DNA of 61,686 bases from Actinophytocola sp. (GTDB lineage: Bacteria > Actinomycetota > Actinomycetes > Mycobacteriales > Pseudonocardiaceae). The DNA lies in assembly GCF_009379765.1 (NCBI RefSeq), contig NZ_WHTD01000033.1, positions 1-61,686 of the forward strand, written 5' to 3'. A program made the translations under genes and the position numbers. The notes under the pieces were generated by a model. It did no database searches. It saw only the letters and a list, made by a program, of their open reading frames with translations, and was not told the DNA's origin. Below, piece after piece: positions 42,401 through 51,996 of the stretch (position 1 is the stretch's first letter; each line of letters starts with the position of its first letter).

Positions 42401-45400
42401 CCCGGCGTCGCCGGCGAGCTCGTGCAGGTTCACCGCGGCGTCGACCTTGGCCCGCAGCACCTCGTCGAACCGTTCGGGGGTCAGCGACTCGACCATGCCG
42501 TCGGCGAGCACCCCGGCCGCGTGGACCACGCCGGTCACCGGGTGCTCGGCGAGCAGCGCGGCCAGCTGGTCCCGGTCGGCAGCGTCGCAGGCGGCGACGG
42601 TGACGTCCGCGCCGAGCCCGGTCAGCTCCTCGGCCAGCTCGGTGGCGCCGGGCGCGTCCGGCCCGCGCCTGCTGACGAGCACGAGCTTCTCGACGCCGTG
42701 CTCGGTGACCAGATGGCGAGCGACCGCCGCGCCCAGGCCACCGGTGCCGCCGGTGACGAGTACGGGTCCGTCGATCGCGGGGCGGTCACCGGTGCCGGGC
42801 CGGCGGACCAGGCGGGGCACGAGGCCCTGCCCGTCGCGCACGGCGAGCTGGGGTTCGTCCGGCGCGACGAGCAGGGGGCCGTCGGTGTCGGTGAGCGCGA
42901 AGCGGCCCGGGTGCTCGGCCTGCGCGGAGCGGACCAGGCCCCACACGGCCGCGCCGGGCAGGTCGGTCACATCGCCGCCATCGGTCGCCACCGCGCCGTG
43001 CGTGACGAACACCAGGCGGGACTCGGCGAACCTCGGCTCGGCCAGCCACTCCTGGATGATCGCGAGCACCCGGTGCGTCGCCTCCGCGACGCCGGCGAAC
43101 GCGGGCAGCTCGTAGGCGACGACCGGGGCGGCCTCGACGGGGGCCAGGTCACCGCCGAACGTCACGATGTCGGCCGGGGCGGCGGAAACCGGTGTCCACT
43201 CCAGACCGAAGAGCCACTGCGACTCGGGCGAGGCCCGCAGGGCGGCGAGGTCGACCGGGCGGGTGACGAGCGACTCGACGGTCGCCACCGGGGCGCCCGC
43301 GGTGTCGAACAGCTCCACCTTGCCACCGGCGAGGCGCACCCGCAGGGCGGTCGCCCCGCTGGCGTGCAAGGAGAAGCCACGCCACTCGAACGGCAGCGCG
43401 GGCTCGGCACCGGCGACCAGCGCGGCGTGCAGGGCGGCGTCCAGCAGCGCGGGGTGCAGGCCGAACCGGTCCGCGTCCCCGTGGCCTGCCTCGGGCAGCT
43501 CGACCTCGGCGAACACCTCGGCGCCTCGGGTCCACACCCGACGCAGCCCCTGGAACATCGGCCCGTAGTCGAAGCCGGCCTCGGCGAGTGCGGCGTTGTC
43601 GACCTCGACCCGAGCGGCACCGGCCGGCGGCCACTCCGTGAGCGCGGCCGGGGTGGCCGCCGAGTCGGAGACGACACCGGTGGCGTGCTGGGTCCAGGTG
43701 CCCTCGGCCGGCCGCGAGTGCAATGCCACCGAGCGCCGGCCGTCCGCCTCGGGTGCCCCGACGGTGAGCCGCAACCACACATCGCCCGCCGCGGGCACGA
43801 CCAGCGGCGCGGCCAGCGTGAGCTCGTCGACCCGCGGGCAGCCGACCTGGTCGCCGGCTCGCACAGCCAGCTCCACCAGCGCCGCGCCCGGCACCAGCAC
43901 CGTGCCGGCCACCGCGTGGTCGGCGAGCCACGGGTGCGTGCGCAGCGACAGCCTGCCGGTGAGCACGAGGCCACCCGACTCGGGCAGGTCGACCGCCGCG
44001 CCGGCCAGCGGGTGGCCGGTCGCGGCCAGGCCGACCGCGCCGATGTCGCCCGCGTCGGCGGGGGCGGCCAGCCAGTAGTGCCGGTGCTGGAAGGCGTAGC
44101 GGGGCAGGTCGACCCGCCGCGCGTCGACGAATACCTTTGTCCACTCGGGACTGATGCCGCGGGTGTGCAGGGCGGCGACCGCGCGCAGGAGCGTAGCCAC
44201 CTCGTCGTGGTCGCGACGCATCGCCGGCACGAAGACGAGCTCGTCGGCGTCCGGCAGCGCCGCGACGCAGTCGGCGCCCATGCCGGACAGGACCGCGTCG
44301 GGTCCCAGCTCCAGGAACGTGGTCACCCCGTCGGCGACGAGCGTGCCGACGCCGTCGGCGAACCGGACGGCCTCGCGCACGTGCCGCACCCAGTAGTCCG
44401 GCGAGGTCGGCTCCGCCAGCTCACCCGTGAGGTTCGAGACGACCGGGATCCGCGGCGCGTTGAACTCAACGGTCTCCAGGACGGCGCGGAACTCGTCGAG
44501 CATCGGCTCCATCAGCGGCGAGTGGAACGCGTGCGACACGCTCAGCCGCTTCACCTTGCGCCCTTGAGACACCCAGTCCGCTTCGAGAGCACTGATCTCG
44601 TTTGTGTCACCCGATACGACCAGAGAGCTAGGGCCATTGACCGCGGCGATGCTCACCCTGTCGTTCGGGAGCTCTACTTCCGACTCACTGATCCGAACCG
44701 AGAGCATCGCTCCACCACTCGGCAAGGCCTGCATCAGACGACCGCGGGCCGCCACGACCCTGCAGGCGTCGGCGAGCGACCAGACGCCGGCGACGTGAGC
44801 GGCGGCCAGCTCACCGATCGAGTGACCCGCCACCACCTCGGGCTCGACGCCCCACCACTGGAGGAGCCGGTACAGCGCGACCTCGATGGCGAACAGCGCC
44901 GGCTGCGCGAGGCCGGTCCGGTTCAGCTCGTCCTGCGGCACGTCCCACAGCGGGAGGTCGTGCGAGAAGTGCCCCCACGTCTCGTCGATCGATGCCGCGA
45001 ACACCGGGAACGCCTCGTACAGCGCCCCACCCATGCCGGCGCGTTGCGCGCCCTGCCCGGTGAACAGCACACCGAGCCGGCCGGCCGACACGGAGCCACG
45101 CACCACGTTCGGCGCCGCCTCACCGGCCGCCAGCGCGGACACGCCCGCGAGCAGCTCGGAGCGGTCGGCACCCAGGACGACCGCGCGCCGGTCGAGCCCC
45201 GCGCGGGTCGTGGCGAGCGAGAAGCCGGTGTCCACAGCGGACAGTGACGGGTCGGCGGAGACGTGGGACGCGAGCCGCGCGGCCTGCTCGGTGAGCGCTG
45301 CGTCGGAGCGCGCGGACAGCACCCACGGCACCGCCGGCAGCGACACCGATCCCGGCGCGCCCGGCTCGACCGGAGGGGCCTCCTCCAGGATCACGTGCGA

Positions 45401-46759
45401 GTTGGTGCCGCTGATGCCGAACGACGACACCGCCGCCCTGCGCGGCTCCTCGCCCCGCGGCCACTCACGCGGCTCGAGAAGCAACGACACCGCGCCGGTG
45501 TCCCAGTCGACCTTCGGCGTCGGCTCGTCGACGTGCAGCGTCCGCGGGAGCCGGCCGTTGCGCATGGCCTGCACCATCTTGATCACGCCGGCGACGCCGG
45601 CGGCGGCCTGGGTGTGGCCGATGTTCGACTTGATCGAGCCCAGCCACAGCGGGTCACCGGCACCGCGGTCCCTGCCGTAGGTGGCGAGCAGCGCCTGCGC
45701 CTCGATCGGGTCGCCCAGCGAGGTCCCGGTGCCGTGCGCCTCCACGGCGTCCACATCGGACGGTGAAAGGTCGGCGTTGTCCAGCGCCGCGCGGATGACC
45801 CGCTGCTGCGCCGGGCCGTTGGGCGCGGTGAGGCCGTTGGACGCGCCGTCCTGGTTGACCGCCGAGCCGCGAACCACGGCCAGCACGCGGTGCCCGCGTC
45901 GCCGCGCCTCGGACAGCCGCTCGACCAGCAGCATGCCCACACCCTCGCTCCAGCCGCTGCCGTCCGCCGACGCGGCGAACGACTTGCAGTGAGCGTCGGG
46001 GGCCAGCCCGCGCTGCCGGGAGAACTCGGTGAACGCCTCCGGCGTGGACATCACGGTCACGCCACCGGCCAGCGCCAGGTCGCAGTCACCCGCGCGGATC
46101 GCGCGGACCGCGAGGTGCAGCGCCACGAGCGACGACGAGCACGCCGTGTCCACGGTGACCGCCGGACCCTCGAGGCCCAGCACGTAGGCGACCCGGCCGG
46201 ACGCGACGCTGCCCGCGTGGCCCGTGCCGACGAGGCCCTCGAGCTCCTCCGGGTAGGTGGCGAACCCGCTGGCGTAGTCGTGGTACATCACGCCGGCGAA
46301 CACGCCGGTCCTGCTGCCGCGCAAGGTGTTCGGGTCGATGCCGGCGTACTCCAGCGCCTCCCACGACGCCTCGAGGAGCAGCCGCTGCTGGGGGTCGGTG
46401 GCCAGCGCCTCGCGCGGGGAGATGCCGAAGAACTCGGCGTCGAACCCGGCGGCGTCGGTGAGGAAGCCGCCCCGGCGGACGTAGGACTTGCCAGGTGCGG
46501 CGGGGTCGGGGTCGAACAGCTTCTCGACGTCCCAGCCGCGGTCGGTGGGAAAGTCGCAGATGCCGTCCCCGCCGGAGGCGACGAGCTCCCACAGATCCTC
46601 CGGCGAACGCACACCGCCCGGCAGCCGGCACGCCATTCCGACGATCGCGATCGGCTCGTTGGACTCGGCGATCAGCTGCTGGTTGTGCTGCCAGAGCCGC
46701 TCGTTCTCCTTGAGCGACTCCCGTAGCGCGGCCACGAGCTGCTCGGAGGAAGTAGCCAT
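36473..46759 (-). CDS. PKS protein A, modules 1 and 2: KS-AT-DH-KR-ACP twice
   Basis: The 3428-residue protein begins at an ATG (46759) preceded by GGAGGGGAGAAC, with an N-terminal helix ([19 protein letters not shown]). Module 1: KS1 at 33-458 (DTACSSS), AT1 (GHSIGE at about 645, HAFH at 741), DH1 ([10 protein letters not shown] at about 950; [10 protein letters not shown] at 1103), KR1 from 1330 ([16 protein letters not shown]), ACP1 near 1628. Module 2: KS2 at 1690-2107, AT2 (GHSIGE about 2290, HAFH 2389), DH2 ([10 protein letters not shown] about 2585), KR2 from 3003 (GVLADG), ACP2 near 3308 (GFDSL). Both ATs have malonyl signatures, and KR-DH pairs give two conjugated alkenes. KS1 has a normal cysteine, and no loading AT or KSQ precedes it, so the starter must arrive in trans. 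The C-terminus is a classical acidic docking helix. Confidence 0.95.
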   Translation of the reverse strand: MATSSEQLVAALRESLKENERLWQHNQQLIAESNEPIAIVGMACRLPGGVRSPEDLWELVASGGDGICDFPTDRGWDVEKLFDPDPAAPGKSYVRRGGFLTDAAGFDAEFFGISPREALATDPQQRLLLEASWEALEYAGIDPNTLRGSRTGVFAGVMYHDYASGFATYPEELEGLVGTGHAGSVASGRVAYVLGLEGPAVTVDTACSSSLVALHLAVRAIRAGDCDLALAGGVTVMSTPEAFTEFSRQRGLAPDAHCKSFAASADGSGWSEGVGMLLVERLSEARRRGHRVLAVVRGSAVNQDGASNGLTAPNGPAQQRVIRAALDNADLSPSDVDAVEAHGTGTSLGDPIEAQALLATYGRDRGAGDPLWLGSIKSNIGHTQAAAGVAGVIKMVQAMRNGRLPRTLHVDEPTPKVDWDTGAVSLLLEPREWPRGEEPRRAAVSSFGISGTNSHVILEEAPPVEPGAPGSVSLPAVPWVLSARSDAALTEQAARLASHVSADPSLSAVDTGFSLATTRAGLDRRAVVLGADRSELLAGVSALAAGEAAPNVVRGSVSAGRLGVLFTGQGAQRAGMGGALYEAFPVFAASIDETWGHFSHDLPLWDVPQDELNRTGLAQPALFAIEVALYRLLQWWGVEPEVVAGHSIGELAAAHVAGVWSLADACRVVAARGRLMQALPSGGAMLSVRISESEVELPNDRVSIAAVNGPSSLVVSGDTNEISALEADWVSQGRKVKRLSVSHAFHSPLMEPMLDEFRAVLETVEFNAPRIPVVSNLTGELAEPTSPDYWVRHVREAVRFADGVGTLVADGVTTFLELGPDAVLSGMGADCVAALPDADELVFVPAMRRDHDEVATLLRAVAALHTRGISPEWTKVFVDARRVDLPRYAFQHRHYWLAAPADAGDIGAVGLAATGHPLAGAAVDLPESGGLVLTGRLSLRTHPWLADHAVAGTVLVPGAALVELAVRAGDQVGCPRVDELTLAAPLVVPAAGDVWLRLTVGAPEADGRRSVALHSRPAEGTWTQHATGVVSDSAATPAALTEWPPAGAARVEVDNAALAEAGFDYGPMFQGLRRVWTRGAEVFAEVELPEAGHGDADRFGLHPALLDAALHAALVAGAEPALPFEWRGFSLHASGATALRVRLAGGKVELFDTAGAPVATVESLVTRPVDLAALRASPESQWLFGLEWTPVSAAPADIVTFGGDLAPVEAAPVVAYELPAFAGVAEATHRVLAIIQEWLAEPRFAESRLVFVTHGAVATDGGDVTDLPGAAVWGLVRSAQAEHPGRFALTDTDGPLLVAPDEPQLAVRDGQGLVPRLVRRPGTGDRPAIDGPVLVTGGTGGLGAAVARHLVTEHGVEKLVLVSRRGPDAPGATELAEELTGLGADVTVAACDAADRDQLAALLAEHPVTGVVHAAGVLADGMVESLTPERFDEVLRAKVDAAVNLHELAGDAGLFVLFSSASGVIGTAGQANYAAANSFLDALAQHRRATGRAATSLAWGLWASGMGAGLDARSGALPLSTSEGLALLDTAIASGAALTVPIKLDLPALRTAARTAPVAPVLRGLVRVRRTAGATAGETGLRSRLAGLPEADQDQLLLELVSGQVATVLGHGDPAAITPGRAFTELGFDSLTAVELRNQLNAATGLRLPATLVFDYPTPRALARHLRADLVGASASSTVDTVAPAAAPDEPIAIVGMACRYPGGVGSPEELWRLVADGVDGITPFPTDRGWDTDLYDPDPERPGKSYVRDGGFLHDAAAFDPEFFGISPREALAMDPQQRLLLEISWEAFERAGIDPTSLRESRTGVFAGAMYHDYGTGIATAPEDIEGFVATGTAGSVVSGRVSYAFGLEGPAVTVDTACSSSLVALHWAAQALRTGDCGLALAGGVTVMASPDSYIGFSRQRGLAPDGRCKAFAGSADGTAWSEGVGMLVLERLSDAQRNGRRILAVIRGSAVNQDGASNGLTAPNGPSQQRVIRAALANAGLSPSDVDAVEAHGTGTSLGDPIEAQALLATYGQDRDRPLWLGSLKSNIGHAQAAAGVGGIIKMVQAMRHGVLPRTLHVDEPSPKVDWSAGAVSLLTEPRDWPRGATPRRAAVSSFGFSGTNSHVIVEEAPPAVEAPDGIAPPVVPWVLSARTPAALADQAARLRGHDGSPADIGYSLATTRAALPQRAVVLGADRDSLLAGLDALATGAPSADVVTGEVSSGRLAVLFTGQGSQRVGMGRDLYERFPVFAAAFDEVCGELSLDVWGLSEEELDRTGNTQPALFAVEVALFRLVESWGVRPDFLAGHSIGELAAAHVSGVWSLEDACKVVSARGRLMQALPSGGAMLSVRIAEPELELPSDRVSIAAVNGPSSLVVSGDADEIGALEAEWVSQGRKVKRLSVSHAFHSPLMEPMLDDFRAVLESVEFGEPSIPIVSNVTGEVTSPTTAEYWVRHVREAVRFADGITTLCAQGVTTFLELGPDAVLCGMGAESAEDAVFVPALRRNQDEVATLMKALAGLHVRGVSPVWTTVFPGAATVELPTYAFQHESYWLAAGTGVVDAAGLGQTATEHPLVGAAVTLAGADTTVLTGRLALATHPWLADHAVGGTVIVPGAAFVELAIRAGDEVGCHHLDELTLHAPLVLTGTVHVQVTVRDGAVSVHSRPERGTEWTRHASGTLTAEAPAGSGLADWPPNAEPLDVEDFYDRLDGFGYGPTFQGLRRAWRDGDDTYAEVELPESIDAGGFGIHPALLDAALHGLLVEETGPARLPFSWTGVTLHATGATAARVRLTRTGEDGVRVLLADPAGAPLAEVATLVARPVELASLNASGAERNLFGLEWTPAPVSVVEPAGEWVVLGTNTLGLTADCHPDPATLVESLDADPAPSIVIHPVPVTHESDLACAVRKATHDTLALVQAWLAQERLEGSRLVFVTRGAVTTDPDTAPDLPGAAVWGLVRSAQSEHPNRFVLLDIEPAAEHVGQALAAAITEHAHEPQVAVRDGRVLVPRLSRVDSVDAHPAITGTVLVTGGTGGLGATVARHLVAAHGVEKLLLVSRRGPDSPGAGELVAELTNGGARVTVAACDVADRDQLAALLAEHPVAGVVHSAGVLADGVIESLTPERVDTVLRPKVDAAANLHELVGDAELFVLFSSAAGVLGNPGQANYAAANSFLDALAQHRRASGRPAVSLAWGLWAGGMGHELAGADLARINRGGAHPLSTAEGLALFDAALGGAAVAVPIKLDMPALQANAKAGAVPAVLRGLVRGRRTASAATTGRSDVLRAKLAELSEADREQALLDLVTGEVAAVLGHGGAGAITPARAFTELGFDSLTAVELRNRLGGVSGLRLPATLIFDYPTPKALAAYLRAELVDDQPVRVPVTEQIARLEASLAAADPADTDGTEITVRLRLLLNKWTDRTRSGEDDDDLDSATADTIFDLLDDELKAS
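39570..39812 (-). repeat. AT patch nearly identical to one in module 3 (copy 2)
   Basis: Partner of 34200-34442. A third, clearly more diverged version lies in AT1 at about 44498-44740. The sequence of the patch is visibly less GC-rich, with codons such as ACA, GCA and ATA that the surrounding PKS genes avoid. That points to a different origin or to selective spread of this segment among ATs. Confidence 0.8.
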
Positions 46760-46835
46760 GTTCTCCCCTCCACCTCGGCCATCAGAGAAAGTCAAACAGG
46801 GCGGGCCCTATCGCCCGGTAACTCGCGGGCCATTC

Positions 46836-46897
46836 CCGAAACACCCGATACCCAGCACAAACCCACCCGTCCACGACATGTGAACGGGCGGTTTCGG
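46836..46897 (-). terminator. Long imperfect hairpin after the carboxyltransferase gene
   Basis: GTTTCGG (46891-46897) pairs with CCGAAAC (46836-46842), extended by CGGG/CCCG, and a nested CCCGT...ACGGG lies inside. The element starts 8 nt downstream of the carboxyltransferase stop on the transcribed (minus) strand and has no U tract, as is common for actinobacterial terminators. It may end or attenuate the transcript from the SARP side. The remaining bases before the PKS start at 46759 would then hold a promoter, which I could not identify by eye. Confidence 0.4.
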
Positions 46898-46904
46898 AGG
46901 AGTT

Positions 46905-48329
46905 CTAGAGCGGTATGTTCCCGTGTGTCCCACGTGGACGGTCGCCGAAGGCATAGGCGTCGGCGAACGCGGACGCCAGCCGCCAGCGGGTCGTGCCGGG
47001 GTCGATGATCTCGTCGACCACGCCCAGCGCGATGCCGCGGTCGAGCCCGCCCGCGGTGCGCTGCTGCTCCTCGACGAGCGTCGCCCGCAACGCCTCCCGC
47101 TCGTCGTCGGCGGCGGCCGCGAGCCGCTTGCGGTACAGGATCCCGACCGCGGACTCCGCACCCATCACCGCGACCTCGGCCTCCGGCCACGCGTACACCG
47201 CGGTGGCACCGAGCGAGCGGGAGTTCATCGCGATGTAGGCGCCGCCGTAGGACTTGCGGGTCACCAGCGTCACGCGGGGCACGCTCGCCTCGGCGAACGC
47301 GTACAGCAGCTTCGCCCCGCGGCGCACGACCCCGCCCCACTCCTGGCCGACGCCCGGCAGGTAGCCCGGTACGTCGACCAGCACCAGCAGCGGAATGCCG
47401 TAGCCGTCGCACATCCGCACGAACCGGCTCGCCTTCTCCGCGGACAGCGAGTCGAGGCAGCCCGCCTTGCGCAGCGGGTTGTTCGCGATCACGCCGACCG
47501 TCCCGCCGCAGAGCCTGCCGAAGCCGACCACCATGTTCGGTGCCCACTTCGGCTGCAGCTCGAGGAACCCGTCGGCCTGGTCGAGCATCGCGGCGACCAG
47601 TGGCTTGACGTCGTAGGCGCGGCGCGGCGACGCCGGCAGCAGCGTGCGCAGGTCCATCTGCGGCCCGGTGCTCGCCGGGTCGAACGAGCCCGGCCGGCCG
47701 AGCAGCGTGACGAGCCCGCGGGTCCGGTCGTAGGCGTCCTGCTCGGACTCGGCGACCATGTGCGTCACGCCGGACTTGCGGGCGTGCGCCTCCGGGCCGC
47801 CGAGGCCGACCATGTCGATCTCCTCGCCGGTGACGCTGCGCACGACGTCCGGTCCGGTGATGAACACCTTCGCGTCCGGCGCCATGATCACGATGTCGGT
47901 GAGCGCGGGACCGTACGCGGCCCCGCCCGCGGCCGGCCCGAGCACGACCGAGATCTGCGGCACCTTGCCGGAGTGGCGCACCATCGACCGGAAGATCTGG
48001 CCGATGCCGTGCATCGCCTCCACGCCATCGGCGAGCTTCGCGCCCGCCGAGTGCCACAGGCCGACAACCGGCGCGCCCTCGGCGGCCGCGAGGTCGATCG
48101 TGCGGGTGATCCGGCGGCACTCCTCGATGCCGATCGCGCCGCCCTTGATCGTCGCGTCCGTGCAGAACGCGACGACCCGCTCGCCGCCGACGTAGCCGCG
48201 CGCCGCCGTGACCGCGACGCGGTCCGGCTCGTGCAGCACCTCGGTCGACCCGGGGTCCAGCAGCCGGCCGAGCCGGGTCAGCGGGGCACGCGGGTCGCCC
48301 GCGGACTCGAGACTGATGGCGGTGCTCAC
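46905..48329 (-). CDS. Acyl-CoA carboxylase carboxyltransferase (beta) subunit
   Basis: The 474-residue protein is a crotonase-fold carboxyltransferase with both oxyanion regions: GGAAYGPALTDIVIM in the N-domain and GGAYIAMNSRSLGA in the C-domain, plus VDVPGYLPGVGQE. Such subunits transfer CO2 from biotin to acetyl-CoA, propionyl-CoA or longer acyl-CoAs; the partner alpha subunit is not in the window. The start is taken as the GTG at 48329 because AGAAGGG lies 8 nt upstream; an ATG at 48347 is the alternative. Next to a malonyl-dependent PKS it may raise malonyl-CoA supply, or it may carboxylate a pathway-specific acyl-CoA made by the adjacent ligase. Both are inference. Confidence 0.88.
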   Translation of the reverse strand: MSTAISLESAGDPRAPLTRLGRLLDPGSTEVLHEPDRVAVTAARGYVGGERVVAFCTDATIKGGAIGIEECRRITRTIDLAAAEGAPVVGLWHSAGAKLADGVEAMHGIGQIFRSMVRHSGKVPQISVVLGPAAGGAAYGPALTDIVIMAPDAKVFITGPDVVRSVTGEEIDMVGLGGPEAHARKSGVTHMVAESEQDAYDRTRGLVTLLGRPGSFDPASTGPQMDLRTLLPASPRRAYDVKPLVAAMLDQADGFLELQPKWAPNMVVGFGRLCGGTVGVIANNPLRKAGCLDSLSAEKASRFVRMCDGYGIPLLVLVDVPGYLPGVGQEWGGVVRRGAKLLYAFAEASVPRVTLVTRKSYGGAYIAMNSRSLGATAVYAWPEAEVAVMGAESAVGILYRKRLAAAADDEREALRATLVEEQQRTAGGLDRGIALGVVDEIIDPGTTRWRLASAFADAYAFGDRPRGTHGNIPL

Positions 48330-48412
48330 AGCGAAAGCCCTTCTCATGGACGACGGCGACGTGAACGTTGGACTCGCGGGTCGTGAGCGTTGGACTCGCG
48401 ACTTTGTGGGCG

Positions 48413-49975
48413 CTAGTTGACGGACCTGGCCTGGTCGCGCCAGTACTTCGCGCGCAGCTCGCGGCGCAGGATCTTCCCGCTCGGGTTGCGCGGCACCGCG
48501 TCGACGAGCTCGTAGCGCAGCGGCATCTTGAACGTGGCCAGCCGGCCGTGCAGGTAGCCTGCCAGGTCCGCGGCGGCCAGCTCGGCACCCGGCACCGGGA
48601 CCACGAAGGCGTGCACCGCCTCGCCCCAGCGCGGGTCGGGCACACCGACGACGGCGACCTCGGCGACGTCCGGGTGCCCGCTGATCGCGTTCTCGATCTC
48701 CGCCGGGTACACGTTCTCGCCGGCGACGATGATCATGTCCTTGATGCGGTCCCGGATGAACAGGTATCCGTCGCCGTCCAGGTAGCCGGCGTCGCCGGTG
48801 CGGACCCAGCCGTCGACCAGCGTGGTCGCGGTCGCCTCCGGGCGGTTCCAGTACTCGAGCATGGCGCCCGGCGTGCGCAGGCACACCTCGCCGACCTCAC
48901 CAGGCGCCAGCACGGCCCCGTCGACGTCGCGGATCTCGACCGCGAAGCCCGGGTACGGCCGGCCCGCCGCCTGCAGCCGACCCCCGGGCACGTGGTCCGC
49001 GGGAGGCAGGCACAGCGCGGTGTTGCCGGTCTCGGTGAGCCCGTAGATCTGGGCGAGGTCGCAGCCGAGCACCTCGATGCACCGGTCCAGCAGCGACTCC
49101 GAGATCGGCGAGCCGCCGTAGACGACCTTGCGCAGCGTGGCGAAGTCATCGGTGGACACCCCGGGCTCGGCGAGCACCTGGCGCAGCATCGCCGGCACCA
49201 TGCAGGTGGTCGTCACGCCGAGGGAGCGGATCAGCTCGACCGCGTCCGGCGGGGTGAATGCGCGCATCAGTACATTGGTGACGCCGGCGGCGAAGCCCTG
49301 CACCGCCCACCACAGCCCGCCGACGTGGAAGCCCGGCACGCCGACCAGGCTCCGGTCGCCCGGCTGCCAGTCGATCCAGTCCAGACCCTCGGACGCGAGC
49401 GCGTCGCGGACGGCGAAGAAGCCCCGGTGCGCGAGCACCACGCCCTTGGGCAGGCCCGTGGTGCCGCTGGTGTACATCTGGATGATCGGGTCCTCGGGCC
49501 GCACCCGGGCGAGCAGCTCGGTGTCCGGCTGGGTGTCGAGCCAGTCGACGAACACCGCGCCGGGCTCACCGGGCCGGTCGAGCGCGACCACCCGGACATC
49601 CCGCGGCAGCCCGGTGACGACCTTCTCGGCGAGCTCGGCCGCATCCGCGTCGACGAAGAGCAGCGCGCTGCCCGAGTCGGCGAGCACGTGCTCGACCTCG
49701 GCCGCGGTGAGCCGCCAGTTGACCGGCACGAGCACGGTGCCGCTCTTGGCCGCGCCGAACACCAGCTCGTAGTAGTGCTCGGACTCCTTGCCCAGGTACG
49801 CGAGCCGGTCACCCTGACGAAGGCCCGCGGCCCGGATACCGTGCGCGGCCTGCTTGGCCCGCTTGTACAACGTCGCGTAGTCGACGCGACGGCCCTGACA
49901 GAGCATGGCCGGATGATCGGCCTTGGTCGAAGCGTGCACCCTCGCGAGATCCGCCAAGGTGCGGAGACGACTCAT
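48413..49975 (-). CDS. AMP-dependent acyl-CoA/acyl-ACP ligase (ANL superfamily)
   Basis: The 520-residue protein has the ANL motifs in order: MYTSGTTGLPKGVV (P-loop), YGLTETG, GWVRTGDAGYLDGDGYLF with RDRIKDMIIVAGENVYPAEIE, and the C-terminal lysine in NPSGKILRREL. It activates a carboxylic acid as adenylate and passes it to CoA or a carrier protein. Its ATG (49975) overlaps the stop of the FcoT-like gene (ATGA), a strong sign of joint function. As the PKS has no loading module, this enzyme is the best candidate for activating the starter acid (inference). The substrate cannot be read from sequence by eye. Confidence 0.9.
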   Translation of the reverse strand: MSRLRTLADLARVHASTKADHPAMLCQGRRVDYATLYKRAKQAAHGIRAAGLRQGDRLAYLGKESEHYYELVFGAAKSGTVLVPVNWRLTAAEVEHVLADSGSALLFVDADAAELAEKVVTGLPRDVRVVALDRPGEPGAVFVDWLDTQPDTELLARVRPEDPIIQMYTSGTTGLPKGVVLAHRGFFAVRDALASEGLDWIDWQPGDRSLVGVPGFHVGGLWWAVQGFAAGVTNVLMRAFTPPDAVELIRSLGVTTTCMVPAMLRQVLAEPGVSTDDFATLRKVVYGGSPISESLLDRCIEVLGCDLAQIYGLTETGNTALCLPPADHVPGGRLQAAGRPYPGFAVEIRDVDGAVLAPGEVGEVCLRTPGAMLEYWNRPEATATTLVDGWVRTGDAGYLDGDGYLFIRDRIKDMIIVAGENVYPAEIENAISGHPDVAEVAVVGVPDPRWGEAVHAFVVPVPGAELAAADLAGYLHGRLATFKMPLRYELVDAVPRNPSGKILRRELRAKYWRDQARSVN

Positions 49976-50550
49976 GCCGCGACCTGAGCGGCGTTCGCCC
50001 CCGGCGGGTCGACCAGCGCGAGCAGGACCTCGCCGTCCGAGCGGCCCTTGTCGTGGTCCCAGAACCGGCACGTCGTCTGGGTGAGCAGGACCGGGCGGCG
50101 CACGTTGGACTCGGTGAAGCTCGTGAACGCGACCTCGCCGCGGAACGTCGAGGAGTAGATCTGCGACCGGTAGACGCTGCGGAACCGGGTGATCAGGATG
50201 TTCGGCAGCTGCCGCACCCAGTAGTTCTCCACGGTCCACGCGGCGAGCTCCGGCACGGCCTTCTCCTTGATCGACTTCACGATCAGGTAGTAGGCCAGCT
50301 GGTCGTAGCAGATGTTGAACTCCGCGACGTTCACGTGCGCGGTCGTGTCCAGGTAGCACGGGCTCGGCACGTGGAACTCGCCGCGCGCCACCGCCAGGCC
50401 GTCCTTCACCGACACCGTCGCCGACTTCAGGTAACGGCATTCCTCGTGGTAGGGCCGCAGCACTCGGGTCAGCAGCGCCGGGTCCGGCCCGAACCGGGAC
50501 GGTGCCGGCGCGAGTACCGGTTCGGGCGTGTCCACAATGGAGCGGGTCAT
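49972..50550 (-). CDS. FcoT-like hot-dog fold thioesterase
   Basis: The 192-residue protein lines up with mycobacterial FcoT (Rv0098) over most of its length: LLTRVLRPYHEECRYL at the N-terminus, a HVNVAEFNICYDQLAYY helix, and the CRFWDHDKGRSDGEVLLAL end. FcoT hydrolyses long-chain acyl-CoA. Relatives in isonitrile lipopeptide clusters work beside an acyl ligase and have been linked to addition of glycine to an unsaturated acyl carrier protein. Here a ligase gene overlaps directly downstream, but no ScoE-type oxygenase or isonitrile NRPS is present. It probably acts on a starter acyl thioester. The ATG at 50550 follows GGAGG and lies 16 bp after the regulator stop. Confidence 0.75.
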   Translation of the reverse strand: MTRSIVDTPEPVLAPAPSRFGPDPALLTRVLRPYHEECRYLKSATVSVKDGLAVARGEFHVPSPCYLDTTAHVNVAEFNICYDQLAYYLIVKSIKEKAVPELAAWTVENYWVRQLPNILITRFRSVYRSQIYSSTFRGEVAFTSFTESNVRRPVLLTQTTCRFWDHDKGRSDGEVLLALVDPPGANAAQVAA

Positions 50551-50566
50551 CGCATGCCTCCAGTTG

Positions 50567-51511
50567 TCAAGCAGCCTTGCTGGGTGCGGTGATCAGGTCG
50601 AGCAGCATCTCCGAGGTGAGCCTGCGGTCGCCGAGCACCGGCGCCGCGGACAGCAGCGCCATGTGCAGCGACTGCAGCCGGACCGACGGCTCGATGCCGA
50701 GCTCGTGCATCATCCGCCGGCGGAAGTCGCGGAAGACGTCCAACGCCGCGGAGGTCCGGCCGGACCGGTGCAGCGCGATCATGAGCAGCGCGTGCGCCGA
50801 CTCGTGCAGCGGGTTCTCCACCGCCATCGAGGCCAGCTCGCTCACCATCTCCTGGTGGCCGCCGAGGCACATGTCCGCCTCGATGCGCAGCATCTGGGCG
50901 TAGAACCGGCGCTCCTCGAGGCGCACGATCTGCGCCCTGGTCCTGGTCCCCCAGTGTCCACAGTGGATGATCGAGCCACGCCATCTGCGCAGCGCCCGGT
51001 GCAGGCACTCCGCGGCGAGCTCGTGGCGGCCGTCGCGCAGCGCCGCGGTGCCCTCGTCGACCAGGCGCTCGAACTCGGTGATGTCGAGCTGCTCCGGCTC
51101 GACGCGCAGGATGTAGCCGCCCGAGTAGGTGAGCAGCAGCTTGTTGTTCACGTACTCCGCGGACAGGCCGAGGCTGGTCCGGAACAGGCCGCGCAGCTTG
51201 AAGACGTAGGTCTGCAGGGTGGCCGGCGCCGACCGGGGCGGCGCGTCGTCCCACACCTCCCGCAGCAGCTCGTTGGCCCCCACCGCGCGGTTGGCGTTCA
51301 GCAGCAGCGTCACCAGGATCGCACGCAGTTTCGGCGCGCTCGGGGCGATGTCGATTCCGCCGTACCGGATGACGAGTGGGCCGAGCAGTTCGAACCGCAG
51401 ATCGGGCGAGATTCGGTTGTCGGTCCGCTCGTTGCTTTCCAGAAGAAGGGCGATGAGGTCGTTCTTCTCCGCCGCGGACAACGACTCCAATTCGCTCAGG
51501 TGAACGCTCAT
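50567..51511 (-). CDS. SARP-family transcriptional activator
   Basis: The 314-residue protein has an N-terminal OmpR-like winged helix (about 38-115: FELLGPLVIRYGGIDIAPSAPKLRAILVTLLLNAN; TLQTYVFKLRGLF) and a bacterial transcriptional activation domain (about 130-275: LDITEFERLVDEGTAAL; LEERRFYAQMLRIEADMCLG). Such proteins activate antibiotic clusters by binding heptameric repeats near -35 regions. An N-terminal extension of about 37 residues precedes the DNA-binding domain. The ATG at 51511 follows GAGGGG. It is first in the minus-strand transcription unit and diverges from the RiPP locus, so it could control both. No ATPase domain is attached. Confidence 0.92.
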   Translation of the reverse strand: MSVHLSELESLSAAEKNDLIALLLESNERTDNRISPDLRFELLGPLVIRYGGIDIAPSAPKLRAILVTLLLNANRAVGANELLREVWDDAPPRSAPATLQTYVFKLRGLFRTSLGLSAEYVNNKLLLTYSGGYILRVEPEQLDITEFERLVDEGTAALRDGRHELAAECLHRALRRWRGSIIHCGHWGTRTRAQIVRLEERRFYAQMLRIEADMCLGGHQEMVSELASMAVENPLHESAHALLMIALHRSGRTSAALDVFRDFRRRMMHELGIEPSVRLQSLHMALLSAAPVLGDRRLTSEMLLDLITAPSKAA

Positions 51512-51751
51512 GTCATCCCCTCGCAGGCTCGGTGATGCCGCTCGCGGTCGCCCTGTGTCATTGATTCGCTCGCAGGCTCGCTCATGTCGACGACCTCGCA
51601 ATGTGTAGGTCACTTGAATGCGACTAGAACGGTATCCACAGGGCCGGTCGGATTAATAGTGAAACCGTCACGTATGCCCAGTGAGGACACACATGGGGGT
51701 TCGTGACCCTGGCACTGGCCGGCTCCACCGGCGCTCAGGCAAGGTTCTAGC

Positions 51752-51763
51752 AAGCGATCGCTT
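51752..51763. promoter_or_regulatory. Perfect 12-bp palindrome upstream of the RiPP precursor gene
   Basis: AAGCGATCGCTT is fully self-complementary. It lies 45 bp upstream of the precursor ATG and so at a position where a repressor or activator could overlap the promoter or the early transcript. The protein that would bind it is unknown; candidates in the window are the SARP and the NarL-type regulator. The core GCGATCGC is a common octamer in some genomes, so chance is possible. Confidence 0.4.
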
Positions 51764-51795
51764 ACACCACCACCGGCAGGACACCACCATTCCAT

Positions 51796-51801
51796 GAGGA
51801 G
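51796..51801 (+). promoter_or_regulatory. Ribosome binding site of the precursor gene
   Basis: GAGGAG sits 6 nt before the ATG at 51808, a near-ideal site. This supports translation of the short ORF and fixes its start. Confidence 0.75.
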
Positions 51802-51807
51802 CAAGAG

Positions 51808-51996
51808 ATGTCTGCGAGCACCGCCGAGCTTGTGATGTCGTTACTGGCTGATGGACCCAGCATGGCCAGGCCGTTACACGTCGACCTCATCATCGACGAG
51901 CTGGACTCCCCCACCATTCCCGAGGCGGGCATGGCCATTCCCACGATCTGGTGCAAGGTCTCGAACGCGACGCCGCTGGAGGTCGCGGTGTCATGA
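51808..51996 (+). CDS. Putative RiPP precursor peptide for azol(in)e modification
   Basis: The short gene encodes 62 residues. The first 40 or so are leader-like, with an acidic/hydrophobic block VDLIIDELDSPTIPE that recalls leader motifs bound by E1-like partner domains in thiopeptide and related TOMM systems. The C-terminal third (AIPTIWCKVSNATPLEVAVS) has one Cys49 plus Thr46, Ser52, Thr55 and Ser62 as potential cyclisation sites. The low Cys/Ser/Thr content is unusual for this class. The stop overlaps the cyclodehydratase start (ATGA at 51993-51996), and a strong GAGGAG site precedes the ATG. Peptide function rests on this context; I recognise no named family, and the leader/core boundary is not certain. 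Confidence 0.75.
   Translation: MSASTAELVMSLLADGPSMARPLHVDLIIDELDSPTIPEAGMAIPTIWCKVSNATPLEVAVS

Larger units (their letters stand above)
51512..51807. promoter_or_regulatory. Divergent control region between SARP gene and RiPP operon
   Basis: This 296-bp non-coding stretch separates the minus-strand SARP/PKS unit from the plus-strand RiPP unit. It is less GC-rich near 51600-51675 (TTGAATGCGACTAGAACGG, GGATTAATAGTGAAACC) and should hold promoters for both directions. No unambiguous -35/-10 pair was found by eye. A perfect 12-bp palindrome lies at 51752-51763, and a weak GTGA-N5-TCAC inverted repeat at 51659-51671. Confidence 0.55.

Noticed and set aside
49972..50550. Isonitrile lipopeptide biosynthesis as the function of the FcoT-like gene
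   Set aside because: No ScoE-type iron oxygenase, no partner NRPS and no dedicated ACP of that pathway are present next to it.
51659..51671. GTGA-N5-TCAC inverted repeat as an operator
   Set aside because: Four-base arms are too short to distinguish from chance; mentioned only as a weak element of the control region.
51951..51992. Upstream start for the cyclodehydratase gene
   Set aside because: It would overlap most of the precursor core region in another frame; the ATG at 51993 overlapping the precursor stop gives a normal N-terminus.
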